From: JANXLS01 sp037129555
Lineage (GTDB): Bacteria; Planctomycetota; SZUA-567; H5-PLA8
DNA: 64,000 bases
Assembly (NCBI GenBank): GCA_037129555.1
Contig: JBAXUS010000002.1
Location: 1-64,000, forward strand
Direction of reading: 5' to 3'
The position numbers were made by a program, and so were the translations under genes. Under the pieces are notes generated by a model that was not told the DNA's origin, ran no database searches, and worked only from the letters and a program-made list of their open reading frames with translations. Positions 8,960 to 17,737 of the stretch are shown piece by piece; within the stretch, counting starts at the first letter, position 1, and each line of letters begins with the position of its first letter.

Positions 8960-9444
8960 AAATTCTAGTGGAATCTCCGCGCATCCTCATCGCGGATGAT
9001 GATGAGGTTGGCATCAGCGTAATGACTGCTTTTCTCACGCAATTTGGAGCAAAGGTAACAGCGGTTTCGGACGGACAGGCCGCCGTCGAGCAAGCCATGA
9101 TACAACAGTTCGATCTCATCGTGCTCGATATTGAAATGCCTGTGCTCGATGGCATCAGCGCGTGTCGGCAGTTGAATGGACTCCGATTCACTCACGATGT
9201 GCCTGTACTCATGTTGACAGGAAACACCGACAAGGAAAGCGTGGAAGCTTCTTTTGAGGCCGGTGCGGGCGACTATTTGAACAAACCCATTTATCCCGCG
9301 CTGCTGTGGCGGCGTATCTGCAACCTGCTGGAGTTGCGCGAGCTGAAACGCAACAGCGAGAATCTGACGTCCCTGTTGGAGTTGTCCAGCGGCGACAACT
9401 GCGAGATGCAGACGGTTCGGAATACGGACGCAAAGCCGCTTTGA
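8956..9444 (+). CDS. Response regulator with receiver domain and short C-terminal tail
   Basis: A 162-residue protein. ATG 8956 overlaps the TGA of the kinase-receiver gene and follows GGAAGGGA; an upstream in-frame start would place 35 residues inside the preceding gene. The receiver is canonical: ADDDE, acceptor Asp in VLDIEMPVLDG, Thr in LTGNTD and Lys in LNKPIY. After about residue 125 there is a leucine- and glutamate-rich helical tail of some 40 residues (about 9334-9440) but no known DNA-binding or enzyme domain. As the last gene of the island, it is the likely partner or target of the kinase-receiver protein. Confidence 0.85.
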   Translation: MKILVESPRILIADDDEVGISVMTAFLTQFGAKVTAVSDGQAAVEQAMIQQFDLIVLDIEMPVLDGISACRQLNGLRFTHDVPVLMLTGNTDKESVEASFEAGAGDYLNKPIYPALLWRRICNLLELRELKRNSENLTSLLELSSGDNCEMQTVRNTDAKPL

Positions 9445-9545
9445 AATAGGATATGAATCGTGTTCTGGACATGGATCAAGAGCCGCTTACTTCTGTTCGC
9501 GACTCTTGTTGTCCGTATTCAACAAAACTTGCACTATTGGTCCGC

Positions 9546-9583
9546 GCATGGATAATGCCTCGCGCATTATTTTTAGTCCATGC
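9546..9583 (+). terminator. Hairpin terminator after the phosphorelay island
   Basis: TAATGC at 9553-9558 pairs with GCATTA at 9564-9569 around a five-base loop and is followed by TTTTT at 9570-9574. Outside it GCATGGA (9546-9552) pairs with TCCATGC (9577-9583). It lies in the 212-base convergent gap between the last island gene and fliA. The T run suits the plus strand. No believable gene is seen in the rest of this gap. Confidence 0.6.
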
Positions 9584-9656
9584 TGTCCTTTTTGTTGTAT
9601 AAATCTACAGATGACGACAGCTATCTCATGACGCGTCGTGAGAAACTCTATGTTTT

Positions 9657-10481
9657 TTACTGTTTGGAACCCCGAATCATGTATTCCCTCAGCCGTTTCA
9701 AACTCTCACTGTGGATCTGAGAAATGCGCGCTTCCGAAACACACATGGCTTCGGCAATTTCGTTGAAACGAATGCCTTCGTGATAGTGCAACACCAGCAC
9801 CGCCCGGTAACGTTCCGGAAGGATTTGCAATGCAGTGACAAGCTCACTGCACGTTTCCGTTTCAATCATGTGTTCCAGCGGGCTGTCGTGCACTCCCAGC
9901 CGGGCCAAAATGGAACTCCGCGCTTGCATGTCATCGGACGCATCGCCATCCATCGACGCATCCAGCGACAGTCGGTTGGCCGTTCGGGCTTGAGCCTCCA
10001 AACGAGTCAATTCATTTTTTGACAGGCTTAATTCGCTCGCCAACTCCTCCTGACACGGCCCTCGTCCATTCCGATCCTGAAATGCCAACGTGGCCGAATT
10101 TATACGCCGTGTGGCCAGCCGGGAACTTCGGGGCACACCGTCCAGAATGCGCAGCAGATCCATGATGGCGCCATGAATGCGCTTGCGTGCGTAGGCTTCG
10201 AATGACGCCCCCATTTCCGGATTGCAATTGTGCAACGAAAAATAAAGCGCTTCCAACGCCGCTGCATGCAGCTCCTCTCGGTTCACATGCTTTGGAATTC
10301 GGCTGTAAACGCGCTGTACGCCGGAGTCCACCAGAAACATGTACACCTCAACCAACTCATTTACGGCCCGTGAATCCGAAGGATTTTCGCGCCATTGCAA
10401 CCACAGGTGTTTGACGGACTCAAAGAGTTCCGCGTCCGTCAGCGGGGCGGTCAGGGACTGCGACTCGCTTTGAAGTGTCAT
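9657..10481 (-). CDS. fliA: RNA polymerase sigma-28 factor for flagellar operons (FliA)
   Basis: A 274-residue sigma-70 family factor lacking region 1. Region 2 includes EELHAAALEALYFSL and SFEAYARKRIHGAIMDLLR, a FliA/WhiG-type region 2 pattern with DLLR before PRSSR. Region 3 follows, and region 4.2 ends with a helix-turn-helix, FNEIAEAMCVSEARISQIH. FliA directs late flagellar promoters, especially flagellin, and is held by FlgM; a flgM-like gene is present at 39509-39826. It is the last gene of the 22-kb flagellar run. Its start overlaps the stop of the preceding small membrane-protein gene by four bases. Sigma-28-like sites are visible upstream of flgM and both flagellin genes. Confidence 0.95.
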   Translation of the reverse strand: MTLQSESQSLTAPLTDAELFESVKHLWLQWRENPSDSRAVNELVEVYMFLVDSGVQRVYSRIPKHVNREELHAAALEALYFSLHNCNPEMGASFEAYARKRIHGAIMDLLRILDGVPRSSRLATRRINSATLAFQDRNGRGPCQEELASELSLSKNELTRLEAQARTANRLSLDASMDGDASDDMQARSSILARLGVHDSPLEHMIETETCSELVTALQILPERYRAVLVLHYHEGIRFNEIAEAMCVSEARISQIHSESLKRLREYMIRGSKQ

Positions 10482-10879
10482 ACCGTTTTCCTCGTTTCAT
10501 TCGTCGCTGCTGGCGTCCGTTCCGCCAGTTGTGCGGTCAGCACGTGCGCCAGCACGGCGCACAATCCAGCCACACTCGTCATTCCCATGCTCGCACGAAC
10601 CACGGCCGTAAGCAGACTGCAACCCGCATTGAGCGCTGTCCCAAATACAATGATCGCCGCAACCAGACTCGCCGCGATCACGGCTTGTTGAAGCCAGCGC
10701 GCAGAGAGTCCGGGATCCGGATTGGTTTCAACCGCCATTCCAACAAGCTCGTCTTCTCCGGGTAGGTCCATCGCACCCGGGGCACCTGCCGGATTTTTCA
10801 CGCCGTCCGGCAGGGAGACACGCAACGAACTCTTCGGAGCGGCCCGAAGCACACTGGCTCGCGCGGGCGGTGGATTCAT
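10478..10879 (-). CDS. Small membrane protein between flhG and fliA, function unknown
   Basis: A 133-residue protein of no recognised family. The first 60 residues are polar, with many Pro and Ala. They are followed by two hydrophobic segments near 66-85 (VIAASLVAAIIVFGTAL) and 95-116 (MGMTSVAGLCAVLAHVL), so a hairpin in the inner membrane is expected. Its start overlaps the flhG stop and its stop overlaps the fliA start, both by ATGA, and the coding frame is intact. That tight coupling argues for a real gene with a job linked to FliA or FlhG. No catalytic motif is visible. Confidence 0.7.
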   Translation of the reverse strand: MNPPPARASVLRAAPKSSLRVSLPDGVKNPAGAPGAMDLPGEDELVGMAVETNPDPGLSARWLQQAVIAASLVAAIIVFGTALNAGCSLLTAVVRASMGMTSVAGLCAVLAHVLTAQLAERTPAATNETRKTV

Positions 10880-11757
10880 ACGTCACCCGGCCCATTTCTA
10901 TTGTGCTCCAGCCATGTCGCAGAAGTGGGTAACGAAAAACGCTGGTTCCAATGGAAGCCGCCGAGAGCTGCCGTCGTCCTGCGTGCGGGAACGGAAATCA
11001 TTCGAAGCGAAAATGCTCGGATAGAACGCGCTGCCGGCGAATTTGGATAGCACATTGAAAACGGTTGCTGCCGCCGCACCGCCAGGGAGACACACGGATC
11101 GAAGGGGAAATTGGCAACGGCTTCTATGTCACGATTCAGAAAACGCGAAACGGCTTCACGCAGACCGCTGGCCACACGCTCGCCGGAATCATGTTCGGAA
11201 ATCATATTGACGATCAGCTTCAACGACGCGTGCTCATGACACCGCGACAATTGTTTTGCCACTGCGTACGCGTCTATCACGGACGTGGGTTCTGGCGTCG
11301 TCAGGATGAGAACCTCGTTTGCCAGTTGGGCCGCCTGCTGCATATTGCGGGCGATCCCGGTGGGTGCGTCAATAATTGAATAGTCATACTGTGACGATAC
11401 CCGCCGCATCGCCGCACGCATGGTTTCAAATTGCGTCGGGGTCATTTCATTCAATGGAAAATCCCCCGAGCACGCGGGTATCACCGAAATCCCCTCGGGC
11501 CCTTTCATGAGGATGTCTTCCAGATCGCACGAACCTTCCAAGACGTGCTTGAGTGTCCGCGTTGGTGTCAGTCCCAGCAGGACATCGACATTGCAAAGTC
11601 GCAAATCAGCATCCAGCAGCAGGACTTTCTTACCCAACGTTGACAGCATGATGGCAAGGTTGGAAGCGATATTCGTTTTTCCGACGCCGCCCTTGCCGCT
11701 CACAAATGCCAGCGAAACGGGGGGCCGACGTAAACTTTCGCGGTTGTGTTGATACAT
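10876..11757 (-). CDS. flhG: MinD-like ATPase regulating flagellar number (FlhG/FleN)
   Basis: A 293-residue ParA/MinD-type ATPase. ATG 11757 is preferred to a TTG six bases upstream because AAGGGGA lies eight bases before it. The deviant Walker A SGKGGVGKTN is near residue 20, DADLRLCNVD follows, and the Walker B region reads IIDAPTGIARN. The family motif AVRRQQPF...YPNSPAARSIR is near the C-terminus. FlhG counts flagella, interacts with FlhF, FliM/FliN and, in some species, a sigma-54 activator. The usual C-terminal amphipathic membrane helix is not obvious; the last 45 residues are basic and Trp/His-containing. It follows flhF by 18 bases. Confidence 0.93.
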   Translation of the reverse strand: MYQHNRESLRRPPVSLAFVSGKGGVGKTNIASNLAIMLSTLGKKVLLLDADLRLCNVDVLLGLTPTRTLKHVLEGSCDLEDILMKGPEGISVIPACSGDFPLNEMTPTQFETMRAAMRRVSSQYDYSIIDAPTGIARNMQQAAQLANEVLILTTPEPTSVIDAYAVAKQLSRCHEHASLKLIVNMISEHDSGERVASGLREAVSRFLNRDIEAVANFPFDPCVSLAVRRQQPFSMCYPNSPAARSIRAFSLRMISVPARRTTAALGGFHWNQRFSLPTSATWLEHNRNGPGDV

Positions 11758-11775
11758 GGTCAAATTCCCCTTGAT

Positions 11776-12657
11776 TTAGTGTTGCAAGCACATGGCTTCC
11801 CCGATCGTCTGGTACTGCTCGTCTGGCACGGCTAGATCGCCCGGCACTTCCGTTCCCGTCCCCAAAAAAGCCAACGGCCGCTTCTGTCGCCTTACTTCCG
11901 ATATGCACTCGCCACCGCTGGCGTCCAAATCTGTCTTCGTCACCACCACGCCAGCAATCCTCAATTCGTCGTACAAATTTAGGCATTCACGAACGATGGC
12001 CAGATTGTCCGTCGCGCTCAGGATCAACAGGCGGCACATTTCTGTTTTCACATTGTCCAGCCAACTCATCAAATCTTTGATGGCCAGAGTATTTGTCGGA
12101 TTGAATCCGCATGTGTCGATCACCAGCGGTCCCCGCATATTCCATTGCGTGGTTCTCCGATGCAAATCAGGGGCCGACATGACCGACGTGGAATAAACGT
12201 CCAGTTTGTCCGCGTACGCCATCATCAACGCAGCGCCCCCCGGGCGCACGGTGTCGGTTGAAATCATGCCGACGTCGCCGCGCGTCAGGGTGGAAACGCG
12301 CCCGGCGATTTTCGCTGCGGTCGTGGTCTTGCCCGATCCCGGTGGCCCCACCAGGACCGAACCGGTTAGAATGCGGTTGACGTCGAAACGCGTCTGTTTT
12401 TTGCGGACTGGAAACAGTGGCATTTCGGTGGTCGGCCGGAATTCATTTTTGCGCGAGACCGGTTTCGATTCAGTGCGCTCCGGTGCGGGCGTGTCGAAGT
12501 CGTTGCGAACGCCGATCGTGCCTTCGATTCGCAACGGCGACGTGCCCGTTGCCTCGAAGCGGCGCACACTCAACAGCACCGCGTCCTGGCCGTACGTCCG
12601 GCTCATTTCTTCCATCAATTTAGGCAAGCTTGTTGCGGAACACGTTCGTATTTGCAC
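11776..12657 (-). CDS. flhF: Flagellar SRP-type GTPase (FlhF), short and divergent
   Basis: A 293-residue protein with a GTG start behind AGGAAGGAA. It begins with the family signature MQIRT and has a short basic linker before the NG GTPase domain: P-loop GPPGSGKTTTAAK, DTVRPGG, and TKTDLD as the guanine-specificity motif. FlhF places the flagellum and recruits early basal-body parts. Two points are odd. The protein is clearly shorter than typical FlhF, mainly in the region before the P-loop. The G3 motif, usually DTAGR, reads DTCGF, so GTP hydrolysis may be altered. Context between flhA and flhG is the standard order. Confidence 0.9.
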   Translation of the reverse strand: MQIRTCSATSLPKLMEEMSRTYGQDAVLLSVRRFEATGTSPLRIEGTIGVRNDFDTPAPERTESKPVSRKNEFRPTTEMPLFPVRKKQTRFDVNRILTGSVLVGPPGSGKTTTAAKIAGRVSTLTRGDVGMISTDTVRPGGAALMMAYADKLDVYSTSVMSAPDLHRRTTQWNMRGPLVIDTCGFNPTNTLAIKDLMSWLDNVKTEMCRLLILSATDNLAIVRECLNLYDELRIAGVVVTKTDLDASGGECISEVRRQKRPLAFLGTGTEVPGDLAVPDEQYQTIGEAMCLQH

Positions 12658-12675
12658 GGGTTCGTTTCCTTCCTC

Positions 12676-14829
12676 TTATCGTTTGCCTGCGGATTGGAGC
12701 ACCGGTGCGGCACCCGCGGATTCTTCCTGTGTTAACACGCCAACTGACAGTTGCCCGACAATTTCCAGTGAGGCCTGGCGCGGTATTTCCGGATAGGACA
12801 GCACAGCCGTTCCCGGCAGCGAACGTTCAATCAACCTGCGAATGTGAGGACGCAAATTCGCGGAACAGACCAACGCGGGTTTGCGTCCGCGTTTCTTTTC
12901 AGACAAGGCGGACAACTCCGCAGCCCGTGTGACAAATGCGGTGACGTGGTGCGGATTCAGAGCGAGCATGGGAACGTTTTCGATGCGGACCAGCGCTTGA
13001 ATCATGCGCGATTCCAACTGTGGTTCGCACGCCAATGCATGCAGCACACCGGCGTTGTCCAACATCGCTCCGACAAAAGTTGGTGCCAGCGCTGCGCGCG
13101 TTTCCTCGACCAGCGCGTCCACCGATTTCTGTTGCCCTGCCTGATCGCCCAGCGTTTCAAGAATGGTGACCATGTCATTGATGGGGACATGTTCGCGCAG
13201 CAATCCTTGCAGAACACGATGCAAAACCGCCACCGTGACAGCTCCCGGAATGGTGTCTTTGACCAGCGCCGGATCCGATTCTTTCACCCGCTCCAAGGTC
13301 TCGTTTACATTCAATCGTGTGAGCAACTCCGCCGCGGAATTCTTGAGCGCCTCCTGCAAATGGGTGATGAGCGCGGCGACCGGTTGAACCACTGTGTATC
13401 CATAGGTCTCCGCGCGCCCCTGTTGCGCCGGGGTGATCCATAATGCCGGCAATCCAAATGCCGGATCGGTGGTGGGAGTCCCTTCCACGCCGGCGCGCGC
13501 CGCGCCAGGATTGATCGCCAGGAGTTTGTCGGGATAGATTTCATGCTGGGCAATGACGGCCCCGCGCACTTTTAAGCGGTATCCACAGTGGGATAAATCG
13601 AGATTGTCCCGGACGTGCAATGCTGGGACCACGATGCCCAACTCCACTTCGAGCTTTCTGCGAATTTGCCCCACACGCGTCAATAACTCGCCGTTGTGGT
13701 CTGCAAATGACAGCAGCCGCCGGCCCAATTCCAGTTCCAGCAATTTGGTTTGAGTGGTCGGCTGCGCCGCATCAGCGCTTTTCGCTAAAGCTCCCGCACC
13801 TTTTACGCCCAAGCCTCCCTGTGCCAGCAACGGGGCTGGCGCGACCGCCTGCGCCCGTTCCACTGCCGACGCCAACAGCCACGCGCACACGCCGAGCGTC
13901 ACCAGTACGACGGTCGGGAATCCAGGAATCAATCCAAAGACGCCCAGAAAAACAGCGGTGATTTTCAACGCGCGCGGTTTGGCCAGCAATTGCTGACCGA
14001 CTTCGGAACCCAGCCCCGCATTCGACGCGCCGCGCGTCACCAGAATACCCGCCGCCGTCGAGACCAGTAGCGCCGGGATCTGTGTCGCGACGCCATCGCC
14101 GATGCTCAGCAACGCGAACTGACGCAACGCATCGCCGATACCCATGCCGCGTTGGATGACGCCAATGGCCAGGCCTCCCAACAAATTGACGGCGGTGATG
14201 ATCAAAGCCGCGATGGCGTCACCGCGCACAAATTTGCTCGAACCATCCATCGCGCCGTAAAAGCCGGCCTCGCGTTCAATCTTGCTGCGCCGCGCGCGAG
14301 CTTGTGCTTCGTCAATTAATCCTGCGTTTAAATCCGCATCAATGGCCATCTGTTTGCCCGGCATGGCGTCCAACGTGAAGCGCGCCGCCACTTCCGCCAC
14401 GCGCCCGGAACCCTTGGTGATCACCACGAATTGAATCACCATCAAGATCAGGAACACCGTCATGCCGACCACGTAGTTGCCACCCACGACAAACGTGCCG
14501 AACGCCGCGATGACATGGCCCGCGTCGCCGCGCAAAAGTATCAGGCGCGATGAGGCTACGTTCAGGGACAAACGGGCGAGTGTGATCAACAACAACAGCG
14601 AGGGAAAACCCGAGAACTCCATCGGCTCGTTGCAATAAATGGCTCCGAGCAAAATCGAAAGTGAGAACATCAATTGGATGCTGAGAAGCACGTCCAAAAT
14701 AAACGGCGGCAGCGGGACGACCAGGACCATGAGCATGCAGATGACGCCGCATGCCAGCACAATATCGGTGTGCTTCAACAACCCGCCCAAGGGTTGGTTT
14801 GGAAGGATGGCCACGGCTGCTGATTTCAT
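12676..14829 (-). CDS. flhA: Flagellar export gate protein FlhA
   Basis: A 717-residue protein, close to the family length. The N-terminal half has about eight membrane segments with the conserved stretch around FPSLLLLITLARLSLNVASSR, and the FHIPEP-type cytoplasmic loop region with MPGKQMAIDADLNAGLI. The C-terminal soluble half (about residue 360 on) is the platform that docks export substrates and chaperones. FlhA is the proton-driven core of the flagellar type III export apparatus. The start overlaps the flhB stop by four bases. Confidence 0.97.
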   Translation of the reverse strand: MKSAAVAILPNQPLGGLLKHTDIVLACGVICMLMVLVVPLPPFILDVLLSIQLMFSLSILLGAIYCNEPMEFSGFPSLLLLITLARLSLNVASSRLILLRGDAGHVIAAFGTFVVGGNYVVGMTVFLILMVIQFVVITKGSGRVAEVAARFTLDAMPGKQMAIDADLNAGLIDEAQARARRSKIEREAGFYGAMDGSSKFVRGDAIAALIITAVNLLGGLAIGVIQRGMGIGDALRQFALLSIGDGVATQIPALLVSTAAGILVTRGASNAGLGSEVGQQLLAKPRALKITAVFLGVFGLIPGFPTVVLVTLGVCAWLLASAVERAQAVAPAPLLAQGGLGVKGAGALAKSADAAQPTTQTKLLELELGRRLLSFADHNGELLTRVGQIRRKLEVELGIVVPALHVRDNLDLSHCGYRLKVRGAVIAQHEIYPDKLLAINPGAARAGVEGTPTTDPAFGLPALWITPAQQGRAETYGYTVVQPVAALITHLQEALKNSAAELLTRLNVNETLERVKESDPALVKDTIPGAVTVAVLHRVLQGLLREHVPINDMVTILETLGDQAGQQKSVDALVEETRAALAPTFVGAMLDNAGVLHALACEPQLESRMIQALVRIENVPMLALNPHHVTAFVTRAAELSALSEKKRGRKPALVCSANLRPHIRRLIERSLPGTAVLSYPEIPRQASLEIVGQLSVGVLTQEESAGAAPVLQSAGKR

Positions 14830-15905
14830 GCGAGCCTCCCGCCGACAGGCGCAGTCTTACGCTTATAAAGTTGCGCCAGAATGGCCGCGACCGCCCGGTA
14901 GAATTCCACTGGAATCTCCTGGCCCACATCCACCGCCCGCAATAGCGCTCGCGCCAGGGGCGGCTCTTCAAGCACCGGAATGCCGTGTTCGGCGGCAACC
15001 GCCTTGATGCGTTGGGCGACCAAATGCTCGCCTTTCGCCAGGACCACCGGCGCGCGGCCTTCGCCCGCTTCATAGCGCAGTGCGATGGCGACGTGCGTGG
15101 GATTCGCGATGACAACCGTCGCCTTCGGCACGTCCCGCATCATGTGCTGGGTCGCGCGCTGGCGTTGCAGTTGGCGGATGTGCTGTTTGACCTTTGGATC
15201 GCCGTCCTGTTGCTTCTGCTCCTCCCGCGCTTCTTCGCGGGTGACACGCAAACTCTGTTCAAACGTCCAGCGTTTGTATCCATAGTCAGCACACGCCAGC
15301 ATGAGCAGCAGGAATGAAATCCGCCACGCCAGTGTAAAGACATGGGCGACCGTTTTGGTGGCCATGAGGGCGGGCGGCAGACTCGACCATTGCGGCGCTT
15401 CAACCGAAATCGTCATGATAAAGCTGTACGCACTCCACCCGATCACTCCCAATTTCAATACGCCAATCACCAGGCCGATGAGTGCGTCGCGTGACGCGAT
15501 TTCCTTGAAGCCACTCATCGGATTCAGTCGGTCAAATTTCGGACTCAACCAGTCCATGTTGAATTGCGGCCCGATCTGACCGACACCGCACGCCACGCTT
15601 CCGAGCGTCATTACGCCCGCCGCTAGGATCGCCGGAGTGAGCGCCTGGATCACGAGCGGAGCATAGGTTTCGGTATCGAAACGGCGCAACGGAGCGTCGC
15701 CCAACTTAGCGAAAATCATGCGCATGAATCCGCTTTGGGAATTCAAGACCTGCGCGCCGAAATACGAAACCAATCCCAGCCCCAGCATCAATTGACAGGC
15801 CGCGCTCAAGTCTTGCGACTCCGCAAAGCGGCCTTCTTTGACGGCCTCTTCGCGACGCTGTGGCGATGGCTGCTCTGTTTTGTCTCCTTCGGATTCGTCA
15901 GCCAT
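14826..15905 (-). CDS. flhB: Flagellar export switch protein FlhB
   Basis: A 359-residue protein starting at ATG 15905 (MADESEGDKTEQPSPQRREEAVKEGR is the family N-terminus, positions 1-26). Four membrane segments precede the cytoplasmic domain, which has the autocleavage motif NPTH with Asn near 268. Cleavage there switches the export machine from rod/hook to filament substrates, acting with the hook-length ruler FliK, which is also encoded here. The gene overlaps the fliR end by eight bases. The longer in-frame start at 15941 would lie inside fliR and lacks support. Confidence 0.97.
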   Translation of the reverse strand: MADESEGDKTEQPSPQRREEAVKEGRFAESQDLSAACQLMLGLGLVSYFGAQVLNSQSGFMRMIFAKLGDAPLRRFDTETYAPLVIQALTPAILAAGVMTLGSVACGVGQIGPQFNMDWLSPKFDRLNPMSGFKEIASRDALIGLVIGVLKLGVIGWSAYSFIMTISVEAPQWSSLPPALMATKTVAHVFTLAWRISFLLLMLACADYGYKRWTFEQSLRVTREEAREEQKQQDGDPKVKQHIRQLQRQRATQHMMRDVPKATVVIANPTHVAIALRYEAGEGRAPVVLAKGEHLVAQRIKAVAAEHGIPVLEEPPLARALLRAVDVGQEIPVEFYRAVAAILAQLYKRKTAPVGGRLA

Positions 15906-16692
15906 GTGTGATGCCTCCGAAAGGAACCGCCCCGAGCGCATGAAGCAATTGAATCGCCACGCGATCCATATCGCGAACCGTTTCTTCCGCCATGATCCGC
16001 AATCCGGGAACCGATGCCGCGAGCAGGAACATTCCGGCCAAAATACTCACGCCGTAGCACAGCGAATACACACTCATTTGAGGATAAGCGCGCGACACCA
16101 GTGCGACGGCAATGCTGATCAACAAAAGAGGTGCCACCACGGGCGCAGCCATCCGGCAGCCACAGGCCAACATGCGCGTGGTCTGAACAATCAAGACCTC
16201 AATGGGAATTTGAAAGGTCGCGGTCCGTTCGATGGGTAGGAGCACGAAACTTTCCTTGAGTGCCCGGAGCATGTGATGATGGCCGTCTATCGCGATGAAA
16301 ATCGCCAGAAATACGGCGCTATGGAATTGCTCGAGCGGCGAGACCTGTTGCTCGCTGTTGGGATCATAAAGCGCAGCCTGACCGATGCCCATTTGCAGCC
16401 CCATCAGTTCACCCGCCATCGATGCGCCTGAGAATGCGATTCGGGCACCGAATCCAAGAATGAGTCCCACGCCGAATTCGCTCGCAACCGCACCGATCCA
16501 ATCAAGCGCGGTCGCTTTGGGAGCGGACGCGGAGAGGAGCGATGTGAGCAGCGCGGCCAGTGCAAACGTGAAAAACACTTTCACTTTGGCGTTGATCATC
16601 GAATTGGAAAAAAGCGGTGCTGCGACGTGCATACCACTGACTCGAATCAGCACCAACGTAAAGAGGGGTGTGCGCTCGACGATGAAATTCAT
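15898..16692 (-). CDS. fliR: Flagellar export protein FliR
   Basis: A 264-residue, highly hydrophobic protein with about six membrane segments, the usual size. ATG 16692 overlaps the fliQ stop by four bases; the longer frame back to 16977 would run through fliQ in another frame and is not used. FliR joins FliP and FliQ in the export gate ring. Typical features are an early Arg-containing helix, GFGARIAFSGASMAGELMG near the centre, and an EQFHSAVFLAIF segment. Upstream order fliO-fliP-fliQ-fliR is canonical. Confidence 0.96.
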   Translation of the reverse strand: MNFIVERTPLFTLVLIRVSGMHVAAPLFSNSMINAKVKVFFTFALAALLTSLLSASAPKATALDWIGAVASEFGVGLILGFGARIAFSGASMAGELMGLQMGIGQAALYDPNSEQQVSPLEQFHSAVFLAIFIAIDGHHHMLRALKESFVLLPIERTATFQIPIEVLIVQTTRMLACGCRMAAPVVAPLLLISIAVALVSRAYPQMSVYSLCYGVSILAGMFLLAASVPGLRIMAEETVRDMDRVAIQLLHALGAVPFGGITHG

Positions 16693-16958
16693 TGGCCCAT
16701 TCGCTCCATCATTTGGAAGGTTTGTGATGTGAACGCAACGAGTTGCTGAAGAATCCAAGGCAGACAAACGTACATCGCCGCCGCGACACCAATGAGTCTC
16801 GGAAGAAAGCCCAGCGTGGAATCGTTGATGTGCGTCACGGCTTGAAACACACTCACCAGGAGGCCGATGCCCAGCGCTGCAAGCAGCAGGGGCGCGGATA
16901 TTTTTGCCGCCAACAGCAACACAGACGCGGCAAGTTGAAGGACCGCAGATGAATCCAT
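16689..16958 (-). CDS. fliQ: Flagellar export protein FliQ
   Basis: An 89-residue protein with two membrane helices, the usual size. ATG 16958 is chosen because GGGAGG lies six bases upstream; a TTG two codons earlier is in frame but less likely. The conserved stretch LVSVFQAVTHINDSTLGFLP matches the family Q-x-x-T-Q-I-x-E-x-T-L-x-F-x-P pattern. FliQ assembles around FliP and FliR to form the export pore. Confidence 0.95.
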   Translation of the reverse strand: MDSSAVLQLAASVLLLAAKISAPLLLAALGIGLLVSVFQAVTHINDSTLGFLPRLIGVAAAMYVCLPWILQQLVAFTSQTFQMMERMGQ

Positions 16959-16960
16959 TT

Positions 16961-17737
16961 TCAACCTCCCATATCAAACGAGCGGACCAGTGATTTCACG
17001 ACCAACGTCCAACCATCGGCCATGACGAACAAGAGCAATTTCAAAGGGAGGCTGATCATGGCCGGCGGAAGCATCACCATGCCGAGCGCCATTAACACAG
17101 CCGAAACAACCATGTCCAAAACCATGAAGGGAAGGAACACCAGGAAGCCCATCATGAACGCGGTCCGCAATTCGCTGATCATGAAGGCTGGAATCAGCGT
17201 GGTGGTGGCAATATCCTCAAACGACGTCGGCGCAGAGGCTCCCGACAACTCCACCATCAACGCGAGATCTTTCTGCCGCGTTTGGCGGGCCATAAAAGTT
17301 CGGAGCGGTTTCAAGCCTTTCTCAACGGCTGCGACTTCGGAAAGCTCCCCCTTCATATAGGGATTGACCGCATCGCTTTGAACGCGCGAGAGGACGGGAG
17401 CCATGATGAATAAGGTCAGGAAAAGCGAGATCCCAGTCAGCACCACGTTTGGCGGGGACTGCTGCGTGGACAAGGCGTGACGCAAAAATCCCAGCACAAT
17501 GATCGTGCGCATGAACGACGTCATCGTCACCAAGATCGCCGGGACAATGCTGAGCAGCGTCATGGCGACGAGAATGCCCACCGCCGTGCTGGCTTTGGGC
17601 GCGTCTTTGACCAGCGACTCCACCGACTTCGCCGGGCCGGATTCGTCACCATCCGCGAACACGGGAGAGGACATCAGGCCGGCGAGGAAGAGCATCAAAC
17701 CAAACGCAACCATCCCTCGGTTGATGTTGCCGCTCAT
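16961..17737 (-). CDS. fliP: Flagellar export gate protein FliP
   Basis: A 258-residue protein. ATG 17737 follows GCAGGAGG and overlaps the fliO stop. A cleavable signal peptide (residues 1 to about 30, ending SSPVFA) precedes the mature part, as is common in FliP. Conserved segments are present: ILVTMTSFMRTIIVLGFLRHAL and QQSPPNVVLTGISLFLT, the central periplasmic loop, and the C-terminal MLPPAMISLPLKLLLFVMADGW. FliP pentamers form the export channel with FliR and FliQ. Confidence 0.97.
   Translation of the reverse strand: MSGNINRGMVAFGLMLFLAGLMSSPVFADGDESGPAKSVESLVKDAPKASTAVGILVAMTLLSIVPAILVTMTSFMRTIIVLGFLRHALSTQQSPPNVVLTGISLFLTLFIMAPVLSRVQSDAVNPYMKGELSEVAAVEKGLKPLRTFMARQTRQKDLALMVELSGASAPTSFEDIATTTLIPAFMISELRTAFMMGFLVFLPFMVLDMVVSAVLMALGMVMLPPAMISLPLKLLLFVMADGWTLVVKSLVRSFDMGG

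Noticed and set aside
9452..9601. 49-codon frame after the last receiver gene of the island
   Set aside because: Ribosome site only two bases from the ATG, and the frame runs through the terminator hairpin.
15898..16977. Extended fliR reading to 16977
   Set aside because: The extra 95 codons lie across fliQ in another frame; the FliR family start is at 16692.
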